DNA from: Sepioteuthis lessoniana | Lineage: Eukaryota; Mollusca; Cephalopoda; Myopsida; Loliginidae | Direction: 5' to 3' | Assembly: GCA_963585895.1 (NCBI GenBank) | Contig: OY757947.1 | Span: 33,585,878-33,649,877, forward strand | Length of the DNA: 64,000 nt | Shown: positions 1 to 10,663 of the stretch, piece by piece | Layout of the letters: every line of letters starts with the position of its first letter | Position numbering within the stretch: the stretch's first letter is position 1 | The notes under the pieces: generated by a model | The model's input: only the letters and a program-made list of their open reading frames with translations | Database searches by the model: none | Told to the model about the DNA's origin: nothing | Position numbers and translations under genes: made by a program

Positions 1-575
1 CAAGTATTACAATCTAACTCTAACAATTTGACATCAGTCATTTGTTTGAACACTGTTAAATGATAGAACAGTTCTGTTTGACTAATAACCGTCACTACCA
101 CTCCGACTCTGAGTGGACCTGGGAGTAATATCAATGAAGGTATACTCCCCATTTCCAGGAGTTTCATGACCGGAGTCTCACCCTTAGATCACTTTGGACC
201 ATATCATATCATATTTACCAACCCCTCCGCTTGGGCAGGATATGACACAAGGTCAATTTTTAAGCGGAGTTTAACAGGTTTGAAATCAGAGTTTTCCTTC
301 TCCTATAATAGTTGCCTCACCAAGGCTGAAGAACCTAGTCTGTCCTACTATTTACCCATAGCTGGAGGGAGAATTATTGGATTCATACCTTTTCCAAGGG
401 TATTTGTGGAATGCGAAATGCAATCAGTCTCGTCCAGGATTTGAACTCGTGTCGCCGTGTCCATTTCCTACGACGATAACCATTACACCACGGGCACCAC
501 CTTTGGACCATATCAAGGGCGCTGTTGGTGTTTCTTATACGCCACTTCAGAAATACAGTCGGTATATTTTATAAC
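1..575 (-). mobile_element. R1 element, head and part of core, interrupted by SINE-A2
   Basis: The right part matches, in reverse orientation, the R1 head seen many times in the window: CACTCCG..GAGTGGACC near 98-120 and CAGTCGGTAT near 556. The left 70 bases resemble the AT-rich R1 core (CAGTCATTTGTTTG). A SINE-A2 copy splits the head at 207-500, and the head resumes at 516. No coding capacity is visible. The left end runs off the window. Confidence 0.7.
207..500 (-). mobile_element. SINE-A2 (tRNA-like head) with target-site duplication
   Basis: On the minus strand the element starts GTGCCCGTGGTGTAATGG (A-box-like) and has a B-box-like GAGTTCAAATCC. It ends with a GACCTTGTGTCA tail and GGGGTTGG.TAAATAT. 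A 15-base direct repeat, CTTTGGACCATATCA, flanks it at 192-206 and 501-515. This marks a retrotransposed insertion into the older R1 head. Confidence 0.85.
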
Positions 576-779
576 CAGGCTCATTTATTCATTTTAATAT
601 ATATTAAGTCTCGAAGACATTTTAAAGGAGGTTTGTAACTTCCCACCGGCCATTGAATTTCGATGTTGGTTGACATCGTCGTGTAACAGTTACGATTCAA
701 ATAATAATTTTGTTCCCCAGTGAGACTCTAAATTGAAAAAGAAAATGAATAGTAATATTGCTGAATGTTTCACCCTGTT
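576..779. other. No recognised feature
   Basis: This AT-rich stretch matches no repeat family that I can follow in the window, and no credible exon is visible. Confidence 0.5.
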
Positions 780-1003
780 GTCTGGGTATAGACTTCGCCG
801 ACAATATCCCATATTTACCTTCCAGAAAAGAGTGTCCTGCTTATGACTCTAAACTTCATCTGATGGCGAGGCTCTACTTCTTGAGATATGGGAAGTATCT
901 ATACTTCCTTGAACCACTTAATTGCCATTACTCTCAGGTCAACTCTAATACTGAGTGGATGTACCTGTTAGGGTCCTATTTGTGGGTCAAATAGAACCGT
1001 TCA
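780..1003 (+). mobile_element. R1 head, diverged
   Basis: The segment reads in R1 order: AGAGTGTCCTGCTTATGACTC, GGCGAGGCTC, CATTACTCTCAGGTC, CTGAGTGGATG, GGGTCAAATAGAAC. It is more diverged than the other heads and abuts the reversed R1 tail array that follows. Confidence 0.65.
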
Positions 1004-1250
1004 ACCATTGTAGGTTATTTAATGCCAAATCCTATTAATACATATATATTAAATATATATAAGATTTGGTTTGGTCAGGTTTTATGGCATATCAACGATT
1101 GTAGGTAACTTAATGTCGAATCGTCTTTATACATATATATTATATATATAGGATTTGGTTTGTTTGTATTTTATGGCATATCAACCATAGTGGAGTAATT
1201 AAATGCCAAATCTTCTTTATACATATACATTATATATATATATACTACTG

Positions 1251-1292
1251 TATGTCAATGCACACAAAACGGAATATATGTGCTATAATCAA
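1251..1292 (+). mobile_element. 42-base LINE scrap inside the R1 tail array
   Basis: The segment matches the reverse complement of about 32266-32307 in the LINE copy, with a single difference. It replaces the GGTTTTATGGC part of one R1 unit. Confidence 0.75.
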
Positions 1293-1326
1293 CCATTGTG
1301 GAGTAATTAAAGGCCAAATCCTCTTT

Positions 1327-1327
<1 letters not shown>

Positions 1328-1370
<43 letters not shown>
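1328..1370. repeat. (CA)n(TA)n microsatellite
   Basis: A pure dinucleotide run lies within the R1 tail array. The overlapping open frames of 66 and 81 codons come from it. Confidence 0.95.
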
Positions 1371-2091
1371 GATTTGGTTTGGTTGGATTTTATGGCATAT
1401 CAACCATTGGGGAGTACTTAAAGGCCAAATCCTCTTTATACACATATATATATATGATTTGGTTAGGTTGGGTTTTATGGCATACCAACCATTTTAGGTT
1501 ATCTAAGGCCAAATCCTCTTTATACAAATATATTAAAAATGTATGATTTGGTTTGGTTTAGTTTGATGGCACATCAACTATTGTAGGTTATTTAAGGTCA
1601 AATCCTGTTTATAAATATATATTAAATATATATGATTTCTAAAATTATTTTGTTGATAACATTTTTAAACGAGCCTGAGCCCTTTTTTTTTTCTATGCAG
1701 TTGCTATCAAATAGAAATAATTCTATTTAGTATTAATGGTTTGTCTGCACACAGTCAAATAGTTTCAAGTATTTCTATATAACTGTAGCAATTTCACATC
1801 AGTCATTTGTTTGCTCACATTTAAATTGATATACACGATATGTAAGAGATCAGTTTCTTGGTAATTTCATTTTTAAATGAATTAAAACTAATTTGTCAGC
1901 CCACTAGTTTTGCTATTTTTTTTACATAGTTAAATCTTTTTTAACTATTGCTTATAATTCTCTTCAATATTTGTTTGCACATAGTAAAGTGGTTATAAGT
2001 ACTGCTATCTAACACTAATTATTCTATTCAACATTACTCATTCGTTTGCGCGCAGTTAAATGCTTCCAAGTATATGTTAAATAGCACCATT

Positions 2092-2330
2092 AAAGGTTTG
2101 GTTTCTTTGCTTTAATGGCATATCAACCTTTGTAGGTTATTTAATGCCAAAGTCATTCCCGTAGAAGAACAGTAGTGGTACTATTTAACCCATAGCTCGA
2201 AGGATAAGGGGGTTCATACCTTTCCCAAGGGTATTTGTCCGAAAGTGAATGTAATAGCGCGACTGGAGTTCGAACTCACTACGATTCCACAATCCATCGT
2301 TTTAACCATTACACCACGAGGACACCCCCA
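2092..2330 (-). mobile_element. SINE-A, near full length
   Basis: On the minus strand it begins GTGTCCTCGTGGTGTAATGG (A-box-like), with GCGAGTTCG..CTCCAGTCGCG giving a B-box-like site. The body contains AAATACCCTTGGGAAAGG and CCCAGCTATGGGTTAAATAG. It ends in the hairpin tail TTTGGCATTAAATAACC..GGTTGATATGCCATTAAA. A plus-strand fragment of the same tail follows at 2362-2415. Confidence 0.85.
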
Positions 2331-2419
2331 GAACCATTAAAGTTATTTTAAAGAGATGGCTTTGACATTAAATAACCCACGAAAGTTGATATGTCATTAA
2401 ACAAAGAAACCGAAATATA

Positions 2420-3189
2420 AACCGGGTGGGGCTGTAGAATACACCGGCTTCATCTGTGCAGAGGAGTAAGACTCCCCCAACGAGTGTCCTAGATATGACA
2501 CTAAACAATCTGATGTTGAGGCTCCAGTGATGGTGGATCTTTGAGGAATGCGGAGTAGCCATTCCTTGTCATCGCTTCCAGGTCCATTCTGATTCTATGT
2601 GGTAGCGCCCTATCTATGGGTCAAATAGAACTGTTTGACATTTAATCTGTGTACTTTTGCTTAACTAAATTGTTTGAAATAGAACTGTTTTTATATTGAA
2701 CTGTGTATAAACAAATGATTGATATTTAATTGAATTGTTGGTGATACATAAGATTATTTGAAAACATTAAACTGTGTTCAAACAAATCGATAGCATTATT
2801 CGTATTCATATTTACCCAACCCCTCCGTTCAGGTAGGATATGACACAAGGTCAATTTTTAAGCGGAGTTTAGCAGGTTTGAAATCAGAGTTTTTCCTTCT
2901 CCTAGACTAGTTGCCTCACCAAGGCTAAAGAACCTAGTCTGCCCTACTATTTACCCATAGCTGGAGGGAGAATAATTGGATTCATAGCTTTCCCAAGGGT
3001 ATTAGTGCTATGTGAAATGCAATTAGTCTCGCCCAGGATTGAAATCGTGTTGCCGTGTTCATTTCCTCCGATGATAACCATTATACCACGGGCACTTCCA
3101 TAGCATTATTCATATTAGACGGAAATAAGTGAAATCATTTAACTGTGTAAAAAAATGAGCTCAGCCCCGTTCAAAAAAGTTATTTACAA
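2420..3189 (+). mobile_element. R1 head and core, split by SINE-A2
   Basis: The head starts near GGGGCTGTAGAATACACCGG and runs through GGGTCAAATAGAACTG at about 2630. The AT-rich core continues to about 3189. A SINE-A2 copy interrupts it at 2809-3095. The 64-codon minus frame over the head is not a gene. Confidence 0.8.
2809..3095 (-). mobile_element. SINE-A2, second copy, with target-site duplication
   Basis: This copy is highly similar to the one at 207-500 over its whole length. The direct repeat ATAGCATTATTC lies at 2790-2801 and 3100-3111. The shared strand and length of the two copies define the family's ends. Confidence 0.85.
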
Positions 3190-4010
3190 AATGTTGGGTT
3201 GGTTGGTTGGTTAGGTTTTAAGGCATATCAACATTTGTTCTATTGAAAACAATTCAGTTTAGTATGAGTACACAGTTTAATTGTCAAAAACATTTCTATT
3301 TCAAACTATTCAGTTTATTCAAACAGTTATGTATAAAAATACAGTTTAGTGTAAGTTCAGTTTCAATGTCAAAAACAGTTCAATTTCAAACAATTCAGTT
3401 TAGCATAAGCACGCAGTTTAAATGTAAGTACAGTTTAATTGTGAAAAACATTTCTATTTCGAGCTATTCAGTTTAGTGAAGCAGTTCTAATTTAGCTAAT
3501 TCAGTTTAGCATAAGTACAGATTTTGTTTACACACAGTTAAATGTCAAAACAGTTCTATGTTAAACAGTTCAGTTTAGTGTAAATACAGTTTCAATGTCA
3601 AAAACAGTTCCATTTCAAATAATTTAGTTTAGCATAAGCGCGCATTTAAAATGTAAGTACGGTTTCAGTTTAGCATAAGCACGCTGTTTAAATGTAAGTA
3701 CGGTTTAATTGTCAAAAACATTTCTATTTCAAGCTATTCAGTTTAGTCAAACTATTCAATTTAGTATAAGTATGCCGTTTGTTCTATTTAACCCATAGAT
3801 AGGGCCCTATCAGTTGCTACCACGCTGGGCCAGAATAGACCTGGGAACGGTGGTAATTAAGGGGTGCTCTGTATTCCCCAAAGCTCCAGCATTACTGGAA
3901 ACTCACCATCAGATTGTTCAGTGTCATATCCAGGACTCTCGTTGGGAAGGGGTCTTACCCCCTCTGTAGAGAAGCAGTTGGTGTATTCTGCAGACCCAGC
4001 CGACAGGGCA
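3190..4010 (-). mobile_element. R1 element, near full length (single tail unit)
   Basis: It begins with the tail (GGTTGGTTGG..TTTTAAGGCATATCAAC). The core consists of about eight degenerate units with AACAATTCAGTTTAG and CAGTTCTATTTC. It ends with the head from TTCTATTTAACCCATAG to the CAGCCGAC end at about 4000. This copy shows the whole plan of the family. A plus-strand tail fragment with GGTTGATATGCCATAAAACC follows at 4052-4110. Confidence 0.8.
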
Positions 4011-4110
4011 ATTACAAAATGTGTTTAGAAATTATATATGTAATATATATGTATAAAAAGGAAACGGCATTAAATGACCTACAGTGGTTGATATGCCATA
4101 AAACCAAACC

Positions 4111-4660
4111 AAAATCTTTTTTTTATTTACCTATTCATTCTTATTTTCCTTCCTTATTTTTCTTTCCATTTTTTTTTTTTTTAATTTTGACTCGCATCGT
4201 CTCTTCTTGCTGCTTGGTCACAATTTTTTAAGAATGTTTCCTGCCAACATCGTTCGCAAATTTTAGTTTCTTCTTCGTTCATTGGTTTTTATTTGCTTCT
4301 TCATTTGCAGTAAAACTGATACAGCAATACCCACCCTTCAACAACAACAACAAAAAATTCCATTCTAAAAACGAAGCAAAAAAAAAGAAAGTTCACAATG
4401 TATGTGTTCTACATTTTATGTGACAGTCGATATTGGCAAATGGAAAAAAAAATTGGTTGAATTAAACAGATATCAGATATGACAAAAAAGTCTTCTTTTT
4501 TTTAATGGCGTTTGTTTTTGGGTATGAAATTCACTTGAAGACAACGTTGACGGAAAACGGAAGTTAGTCGCTCATTCTTGCAAGTTTTTTTGAAATTTTT
4601 TTGAAATTTTTCTCGTTTTCTTTTTATTAATTATTTCATTACACCCAGTACTGATTCTTG
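4111..4660. other. AT-rich, no recognised feature
   Basis: Poly-T tracts and a short CAACAACAACAA run are present. I see no gene or recognised repeat here. Confidence 0.5.
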
Positions 4661-4666
4661 TCTAAG

Positions 4667-4704
<38 letters not shown>

Positions 4705-4903
4705 AGAGACAAACAGACAACAGAGAAAGACAGACAGAGAGACAGAGATCGAGGGAGAGAGAGAGAGAGAGAGAAACGTAGACACACAGTGGAAGAGAGA
4801 CAAACAGACAGACAGAGTGAATAGGAAAATAAGAAGAGGAAGTAGGAAATAAACAGAAAAAGATAGATTATGAATGGCAGTTTTGGATCGATCAATTAAA
4901 TCG

Positions 4904-4995
<92 letters not shown>

Positions 4996-5068
4996 AGAAA
5001 GAAGGAATATACAGAAATATAAATATAGTTATATGATGCTTCAAAAATATATATCTACTCATTTCCTT

Positions 5069-5119
<51 letters not shown>

Positions 5120-5275
5120 AATGCAAGAACTTAAATAAATATGGACACTGATTTTTTTCACATTGACACACACATGTATATATATAGATAGATATATAGA
5201 GGAATATACAACCATATAAATTTACTCAGATAATGTTTCATAATTATATATGTTAACTAATTTCCTTTCTTTATG

Positions 5276-5329
<54 letters not shown>

Positions 5330-5330
5330 C
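4661..5330. repeat. Microsatellite cluster (TA)n, (GA)n, (GT)n
   Basis: Long (TA)n runs occur at about 4669-4700, 4900-4925, 4950-4980, 5065-5118 and 5277-5325. (GT)n lies at 4922-4948 and (GA)n at 4735-4775 and 4978-4996. All open frames here are translations of simple sequence. Confidence 0.95.
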
Positions 5331-6040
5331 TTTGTTCAGAATGATACAAACGTTTGTATTTGAATGTATATCTGCCTGCATGTGTCTATGAATGCATATA
5401 TGTACGCAATTATACGAGTGTGTGTGTGTGTGTGTGTATACATACGCATCTTCCTTCGTCTTTGGAAAATTTGGAATCCATAGTTTTTTAAGAATATATT
5501 CCATAAAAAGGCAGTTGTATTTTCTCTCTAACGACGCAAAACAAAGACTGGTGGTACACTGAATAACCTCTAGTGAAACCCATCCTCTTTCTTCGTCGTT
5601 CACACACACACACACACACACACTAAAATTCCAATGACATGCATAGACTTCTTCAATAGGTTGTCGTGTGTAAAAGTCGACCTCCACAAACTGTGACAGC
5701 TAGAATTATTCATCTCTCTTTTCTGTATACATTCAAATACAATCGAAACGGATAACATTAGATGATATTTATTACCAAGCATTAAAGTCTTTAGCCAAAA
5801 ATAAGTATATTCGCAGACTAAACATTGTTTTTCTTTTTCCAGTTTTTAATATTTTGAAACCATTGTTCACTTTTCTTCATACCAGAGCTTCAGTGCTGTA
5901 GAGTTTGGTAAAAAATAATCGCTATCAATATCAGTTTTGTTTGTACAATGTTTCTCTAGAAATACGATATCCTGCTAGCTTCACTTCCAAGAAAATTTAC
6001 GGTTTACAAAAAACTGAGAAGAGAGTACTTATTTATTAGC
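5331..6040. other. Low-repeat stretch with short (GT)n and (CA)n runs
   Basis: (GT)n lies near 5418-5440 and (CA)n near 5601-5624. The minus frames of 121 and 60 codons cross these runs and show no domain. No recognised gene. Confidence 0.5.
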
Positions 6041-6078
<38 letters not shown>

Positions 6079-6310
6079 GGGGGTGATTGAATAAGATTTG
6101 TCCAGAAATAAGAAAAATCCTTGTATCTTTGGTTTGGAAGAATTAACGGGAGCGGAGCTTTACTTTTTATGGCTGATACTATATATATATATATATATAT
6201 GCTCATACATCGATGTGTGGAAATATATTGCAGCTTATATATATATATATATATATATCGATTTAAAGAAATGTATTGGAGCTGATATGCATACATATAT
6301 ATAATTTTTC
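6041..6310. repeat. (TA)n microsatellites around short unique pieces
   Basis: Three (TA)n runs lie near 6043-6075, 6179-6200 and 6236-6258. They are separated by about 100 and 40 bases of non-repetitive sequence. Confidence 0.9.
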
Positions 6311-6500
6311 TTGTTCGTCTATGCGAGACACTGCTTGAGAAGCAAGAACGAATTCTTAAATGACCTTCTCCAATGGACCTCTACCTATAGTCGTACCAGT
6401 GTTGGTCAACCATCAAGAACTTACCCACAACACCTTTGTGCGGACACAGGATATAGTTTGGAAGACCTGCCAGGAACGAAAATTAAAAAACAATGTAATC
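6311..6500 (+). mobile_element. LINE fragment, C-terminal end of ORF
   Basis: The translation keeps the order of conserved blocks in the LINE at 31.7-32.3 kb: RHCLRSKNEF, LLQWTSTYSRTSVGQPSRTY, LCADTGYSLEDLPG. Compare RTYIQQLCEDTGCCPEDLP in that copy. It is short and diverged. Confidence 0.7.
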
Positions 6501-6768
6501 CAAAGTGAAGAGTTCAATGTGAAAGAAAGTCAACGCTATAACGTTTCGATTTTAATAAAACATTATCAGGACTTAGAAAATATAATGTCGAGTGTCGTTA
6601 ATTAACTGATGGATGTTTAATAAAATACAAAATAAGAGAGGAAATTATGAATACATAGAAAGGAAGGGGCTACAGTTTAATCAATAAATCAGCATTCATA
6701 TCCCAAAATATATCAAGTGACTGTGAAAGGCAATGATGTAACACAAATGGAACTAACAAGAGATATAA

Positions 6769-6844
6769 AAGAAGAAGAAGAAGAAGAAGAAGAAGAAGAA
6801 GAAGAAGAAGAAGAAGAAGGGAAGAGAATAGAAAAAAAGAAAGG
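6769..6844. repeat. (GAA)n tract abutting the assembly gap
   Basis: A GAA run is followed by an A/G-rich piece that ends at the N run. The poly-E and poly-L open frames here are artefacts of it. Confidence 0.95.
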
Positions 6845-7044
6845 NNNNNNNNNNNNNNNNNNNNNNNNNNNNNNNNNNNNNNNNNNNNNNNNNNNNNNNN
6901 NNNNNNNNNNNNNNNNNNNNNNNNNNNNNNNNNNNNNNNNNNNNNNNNNNNNNNNNNNNNNNNNNNNNNNNNNNNNNNNNNNNNNNNNNNNNNNNNNNNN
7001 NNNNNNNNNNNNNNNNNNNNNNNNNNNNNNNNNNNNNNNNNNNN
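6845..7044. other. Assembly gap, 200 N
   Basis: Exactly 200 N. The round number suggests a placeholder rather than a measured length. It lies between a (GAA)n tract and a LINE truncated at the gap edge. Confidence 0.99.
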
Positions 7045-7500
7045 CTGCCTTTGCTCGTCCATGTGATGGGGTCCATGGGAGTATGTCACTTACTTCTCCA
7101 GCAGTATCCTACATGTCTGGTTCGTCTAACTTGGATAGTTTTCGTGATAGGTGCTAGGTGGCCATAGAGTAGCTGTTTTGTGGGGTGTTGGCTCTAGGAC
7201 TTGTTCAGTATTGCTCGCAGCATTCTTGTGTAATTGCTGTCAAGCTTTTTCTCCATTCCTTTAGTTAGCGTCGATGTTGTGTATCCATATAGCTGCAATT
7301 AATGCTTTAATCAAAGAGGCGACATCGCCACGCTAAAGGGCGGTCCTCTGAAACTCGTGGACAAGTTCACCTACCTCGGAAGCAGTGTCTCATCAACCGA
7401 GAATGACATCAACACGCGACTAGCAAAGGCATGGGCAGCTACGATAGTCTATCAGTCATATGGAAATCAGACCTGACCAATAAAATAAAATGCAGTTTTT
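7045..7500 (-). mobile_element. LINE copy with inverted 5' part (twin-priming structure)
   Basis: Positions 7045-7296 are the minus-strand 3' part of the LINE (ACCAGACATG..GGATACTGCTGGAG, and upstream ACTAAAGGAATGGAGAAAAAG). Positions 7297-7500 are the adjoining 5' part on the plus strand (AATCAAAGAGGCGACATCGCC, CTCGGAAGCAGTGTCTCATC). Relative to the 32 kb copy, only a few tens of bases around the junction are missing. This is the hallmark of 5' inversion during target-primed reverse transcription. The 3' terminus is lost in the gap. Confidence 0.8.
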
Positions 7501-8270
7501 TCCTTCCTAATGTAAATAACAGGAATCTTTTTTATGTGTTTCTTAATTAGAAGTAGACTTTTGGTTAAAATAATATTAAAATTAATTTATCATTTTTAGA
7601 CTACATATATTATGTTATTTAATCTTTATCATGTACAATAATTTAAAGGAAATTAGAAATTTTATTCATATTCTATTTAATTGATTCTTAAGTTACTAGT
7701 ATATTCTTTAATATTCACCGTTTTTTTTATTCACAATTATATCATATTATATTATAGTATAGATAATGGTTTTTCTAAGTTGAATGCATAAACATTATAT
7801 TTATTAATATATAATGATATTTCTAGCTTGAAAAAAGGTTTGTTTTTTAATAAAAAAAAATAATCTTTTTTTAATTCACTTTTCGCCCGAACCAATGTAA
7901 AGCTATCGACATTATATTCAAATATATAACTGTATTTCGTCCATCTGATGAAGGTCATTTTATATGGCTGAAATAAACTTATAATGGGACAACAAAATTG
8001 AATTTTTTTTTTTTTTCGTTTAATTTTATAAAAAAATGTTTTCGCTCCGCACGTGAGTTTCGATGTCTTTTTTTAATCTGAAATTAATCATACATTCGAT
8101 AGACGTTGATATTGAACACTCAATTGGATATTGCTATTCCTCTTGGATTATTACTTAATAGTCTAATCCTTAGACTACTTTCCCCATCGAGCGTCCTGCG
8201 TGTCGAGCCACACTGAAGAGTTCTGATAGAATGAAACAGTCTGTCTGTGGATGACAATATATATATATAT
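7501..8270. other. Very AT-rich stretch with a hammerhead-like fold at 7940-7988
   Basis: No coding region is convincing; the 68-codon minus frame is AT-driven. The segment at 7940-7988 has the sequence CTGATGA, a GAA triplet and three potential stems, described under findings. Confidence 0.5.
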
Positions 8271-8280
8271 ATATATATAT

Positions 8281-8416
8281 GATAGAAATATGTGAAAAGT
8301 TGGATAAATCAAACACTTAACTCAGATTTAGATGAGTGATATTTCGTTCGGGCTTTATTTCATCTTCAAAAACTTCTTCAAGACCGAAACTTTTCAACTT
8401 TCCACATATTTCTATC
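8281..8416. repeat. Foldback: 22-base inverted arms around about 90 bases
   Basis: The arms at 8281-8302 and 8395-8416 are reverse complements with one mismatch. The left arm abuts a (TA)n run, and the right arm is followed by ATACCGTCAGATTTA, resembling the flank of the foldback at 41.4-41.7 kb. Confidence 0.8.
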
Positions 8417-8486
8417 ATACCGTCAGATTTACAACAAATCTATCTTTTCAACATATATATACATATGTATATATATGTAGTAAGTC

Positions 8487-8714
8487 AAGTTGTCTCCCCT
8501 TAGTCGAGAGTGACCCGAAAGCTCCTTTTCCAAATTGTTACTACACCAAGATGTAGGGGAGGGCGCTACTCCATTCCCTGGATTGCTCCACTTTACCCTT
8601 GATCCTTACCTTATAATACTGAGTGTTAAGCAAGGCAGCATCAAGTACCATTTTCTGAGTCTTTGGTATGACTCAACCTGGGATTGAACCCCGGGCTCCC
8701 TAACCGTTGGCGAA

Positions 8715-8723
<9 letters not shown>
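8487..8723 (-). mobile_element. SINE-B
   Basis: On the minus strand: AGTGTTCGCCAACGG, a B-box-like GGTTCAATCCC, then GGTACTTGATGC, AAGGGTAAAGTGGAGCAATC and TACATCTTGGTGTAGTAAC. It ends near a (TA)n run. It is one of ten copies in the window. Confidence 0.85.

Positions 8724-8769
<46 letters not shown>
8720..8769. repeat. (TA)n microsatellite
   Basis: A pure TA run of about 50 bases. Confidence 0.95.
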
Positions 8770-8770
<1 letters not shown>

Positions 8771-8944
8771 GCTTTTATTTTATTTTCATTTTTATTTGTT
8801 AGTTTTGCCTCCGTGTGAATTCCTACTTTTTACTTTCCTCTCATATCAACCTTTAAAAAAGAATCTTACTACAGAATATTTCCTCTATTCAATATCTTTA
8901 TATACATCGAAATTCATTTAAGTAATTCGTGTGATAGTTCCCTG

Positions 8945-9615
8945 GCTGTTTGATAAGCCGATTGTATTTCTCCAGAGGATAGACCCCACTCCTAACGACT
9001 ATCCTGTTCATGACTCTGAACTATCTATTGGTGAGACTCCAGTCCTAGAGCTTTGGGAAATGTGAAGTACCATTTCATCGCCATTAGTCCCAGGTCCACC
9101 CTAATCCGGGTTGATAGTACCTGTAGGGTCTCATCAATCGGTCAAATAGAATTAGTGTCCCAGGTATGACACTAAACTATCCGATAGTAAGGCTCCAGCC
9201 TTAGCGCTTCAGGGAATGTGTAGAAGGCCTTTTATGCCATTACTCCCAGGTCCACTCTGACCCGGAGTGGTAGTACCTGTTTGGGTACCATTTATGAATC
9301 AAACAGAACTGCTTAAGAAATTAACTGTGCGCAAACAAGTAAGTGGTGTTAAATTGAATTGTTTGTGTCACATTGCCATACACGAAATAATTTAACTGTG
9401 TGCATATAAAACTATTAGTGTTAGATGAAACCATTTAACCGTGTACGATTATTATTAATACTGAATAGAATTATTTGTGTTAGATTGAAATAGTTAAAAC
9501 CGATGTGTGCAAACAAATGAGCTCTGGCTTGTTTAAAAATGTTAACCACAAATTATTCGCTTACAAATGTGTAAACAAGGATCATGTTTTATGCCATAAA
9601 TGTACCATAGCCAGA
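8945..9615 (+). mobile_element. R1 with tandemly duplicated head
   Basis: Two successive head segments (about 8960-9140 and 9141-9310) both read TATGACACTAAACTAT-like, GGCTCCAG, CCCAGGTCCAC..GGT.GTAGTACCTG and end in TCAAATAGAA. The AT-rich core follows, with ACTGTGTGCA..AAA units, and ends near 9615. Confidence 0.75.
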
Positions 9616-9724
9616 TACCCGGATATGCGAAACGTACATAAAATGTTCATAACATATATATATATATATATATATATAGAACACAGGAATCTCGAAACAC
9701 GAAAAACACTTACGACTTCTTAGT

Positions 9725-10130
9725 TCAGGTACGAAACTTTTTTTATTACCTTTGAGTTTAAAGGTTCTTCAACATAAGGAGAGAGATTCACATACTTTCT
9801 ATTCTGGCTTTTTCATCTCCACCCCACCCACCACCCCCCGCCATCTCGTGCGCACCCGTCACAAGGCCTTCGCGTTCAACCGTCTTCTTGCGAGGCAGGA
9901 CTCAACTCAACTAACTGACTTTTTCAAAATCCCCAAAATCCTCCGCGCGCTTCCGGTGCGTGACGTCACCCGCACTCTCTAGCCCCGTTTCCCAACTGGG
10001 CTATTGTGACATCTCTGAGTGACACGTCTGCTCCGCCCGCGCGCGTGAATACCTGCGTTAATGTTGCACCTAAGTAACTTATGCCCTCGGCCATTATATT
10101 ACATAAAAACCAACCAACCGACCAGCCAAC
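9725..10130 (+). mobile_element. Family E repeat with CRE octamer and GC-rich middle
   Basis: A GC-rich centre (about 9820-10060) contains the CRE octamer TGACGTCA at 9961-9968 and GTGACATCTCTGAGTGACAC. It is followed by CACCTAAGTAAC and CCTCGGCCATTATATTACA. The same ordered blocks occur at 63476-63690, and the last block occurs inverted at the window's right end. Class unknown. The 76-codon frame has no recognised domain. Confidence 0.6.
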
Positions 10131-10262
10131 AGTTCCCAAAATGCTGTCTTAATTTTTTTTTAATATTTTTTTCTGAGACCATCCAATATAACTTTATTTT
10201 TTATATTTCTATTTTTAATCTGATTAAAAAAAATTGTTCCAAAAGTATATTCCGTTATTAGC

Positions 10263-10345
10263 CCCAAATCCGAATGGTTAGTATACTTACCTTTCAGAAA
10301 TCTGTCTTGATAGTAAATTTCTAGTTCGATTGTCATCTACCGGTC
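10263..10345 (+). mobile_element. tRNA-like SINE head, isolated
   Basis: GAATGGTTAGTATACTTACC looks like a tRNA D-arm/A-box. About 50 bases later CTAGTTCGATTGTC looks like a B-box. It does not fold as an intact tRNA by eye, so I call it a SINE head fragment, not a tRNA gene. Confidence 0.45.
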
Positions 10346-10384
10346 ATCAAGGAACTTCTGCTTTCAATACTCAGTGCAAGCTGT

Positions 10385-10663
10385 ATTGAACAAATCCTGG
10401 AAGCAACATCCCATAAAACAGCAACTGTACGGCCACCTACCACCCATCATAAAAAATATCCAAATTAGATGAACCAGACATGCGGGAAACTGGTGAAGAA
10501 GTAAAAACGAACCCATGAGTGATATACTCCGATGGACCAATCTACAACAGCTCTGGGCCGATACGGAAAGTAACCTGGAAGACCATTCGGGAGAGATGGA
10601 CGATAGAGACGGGTGGCTTTAGAGGGTTAGGGAAATCCGTACTAGCAGAGCGACATGATGATG

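Larger units (their letters stand above)
1004..2090 (-). mobile_element. R1 tail-unit tandem array plus core
   Basis: About six tandem units of roughly 90-120 bp occupy 1004-1640. Each carries the hairpin ATGGCATATCAACC..GGTTATTTAATGCCAAAT and is separated from the next by TATATA linkers. The AT-rich core follows (1640-2090), with TCATTTGTTTG..CAGTTAAAT units. The unit near 1251-1292 is chimeric with LINE sequence (see findings). The 60.0-60.3 kb core is clearly homologous. Confidence 0.75.
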
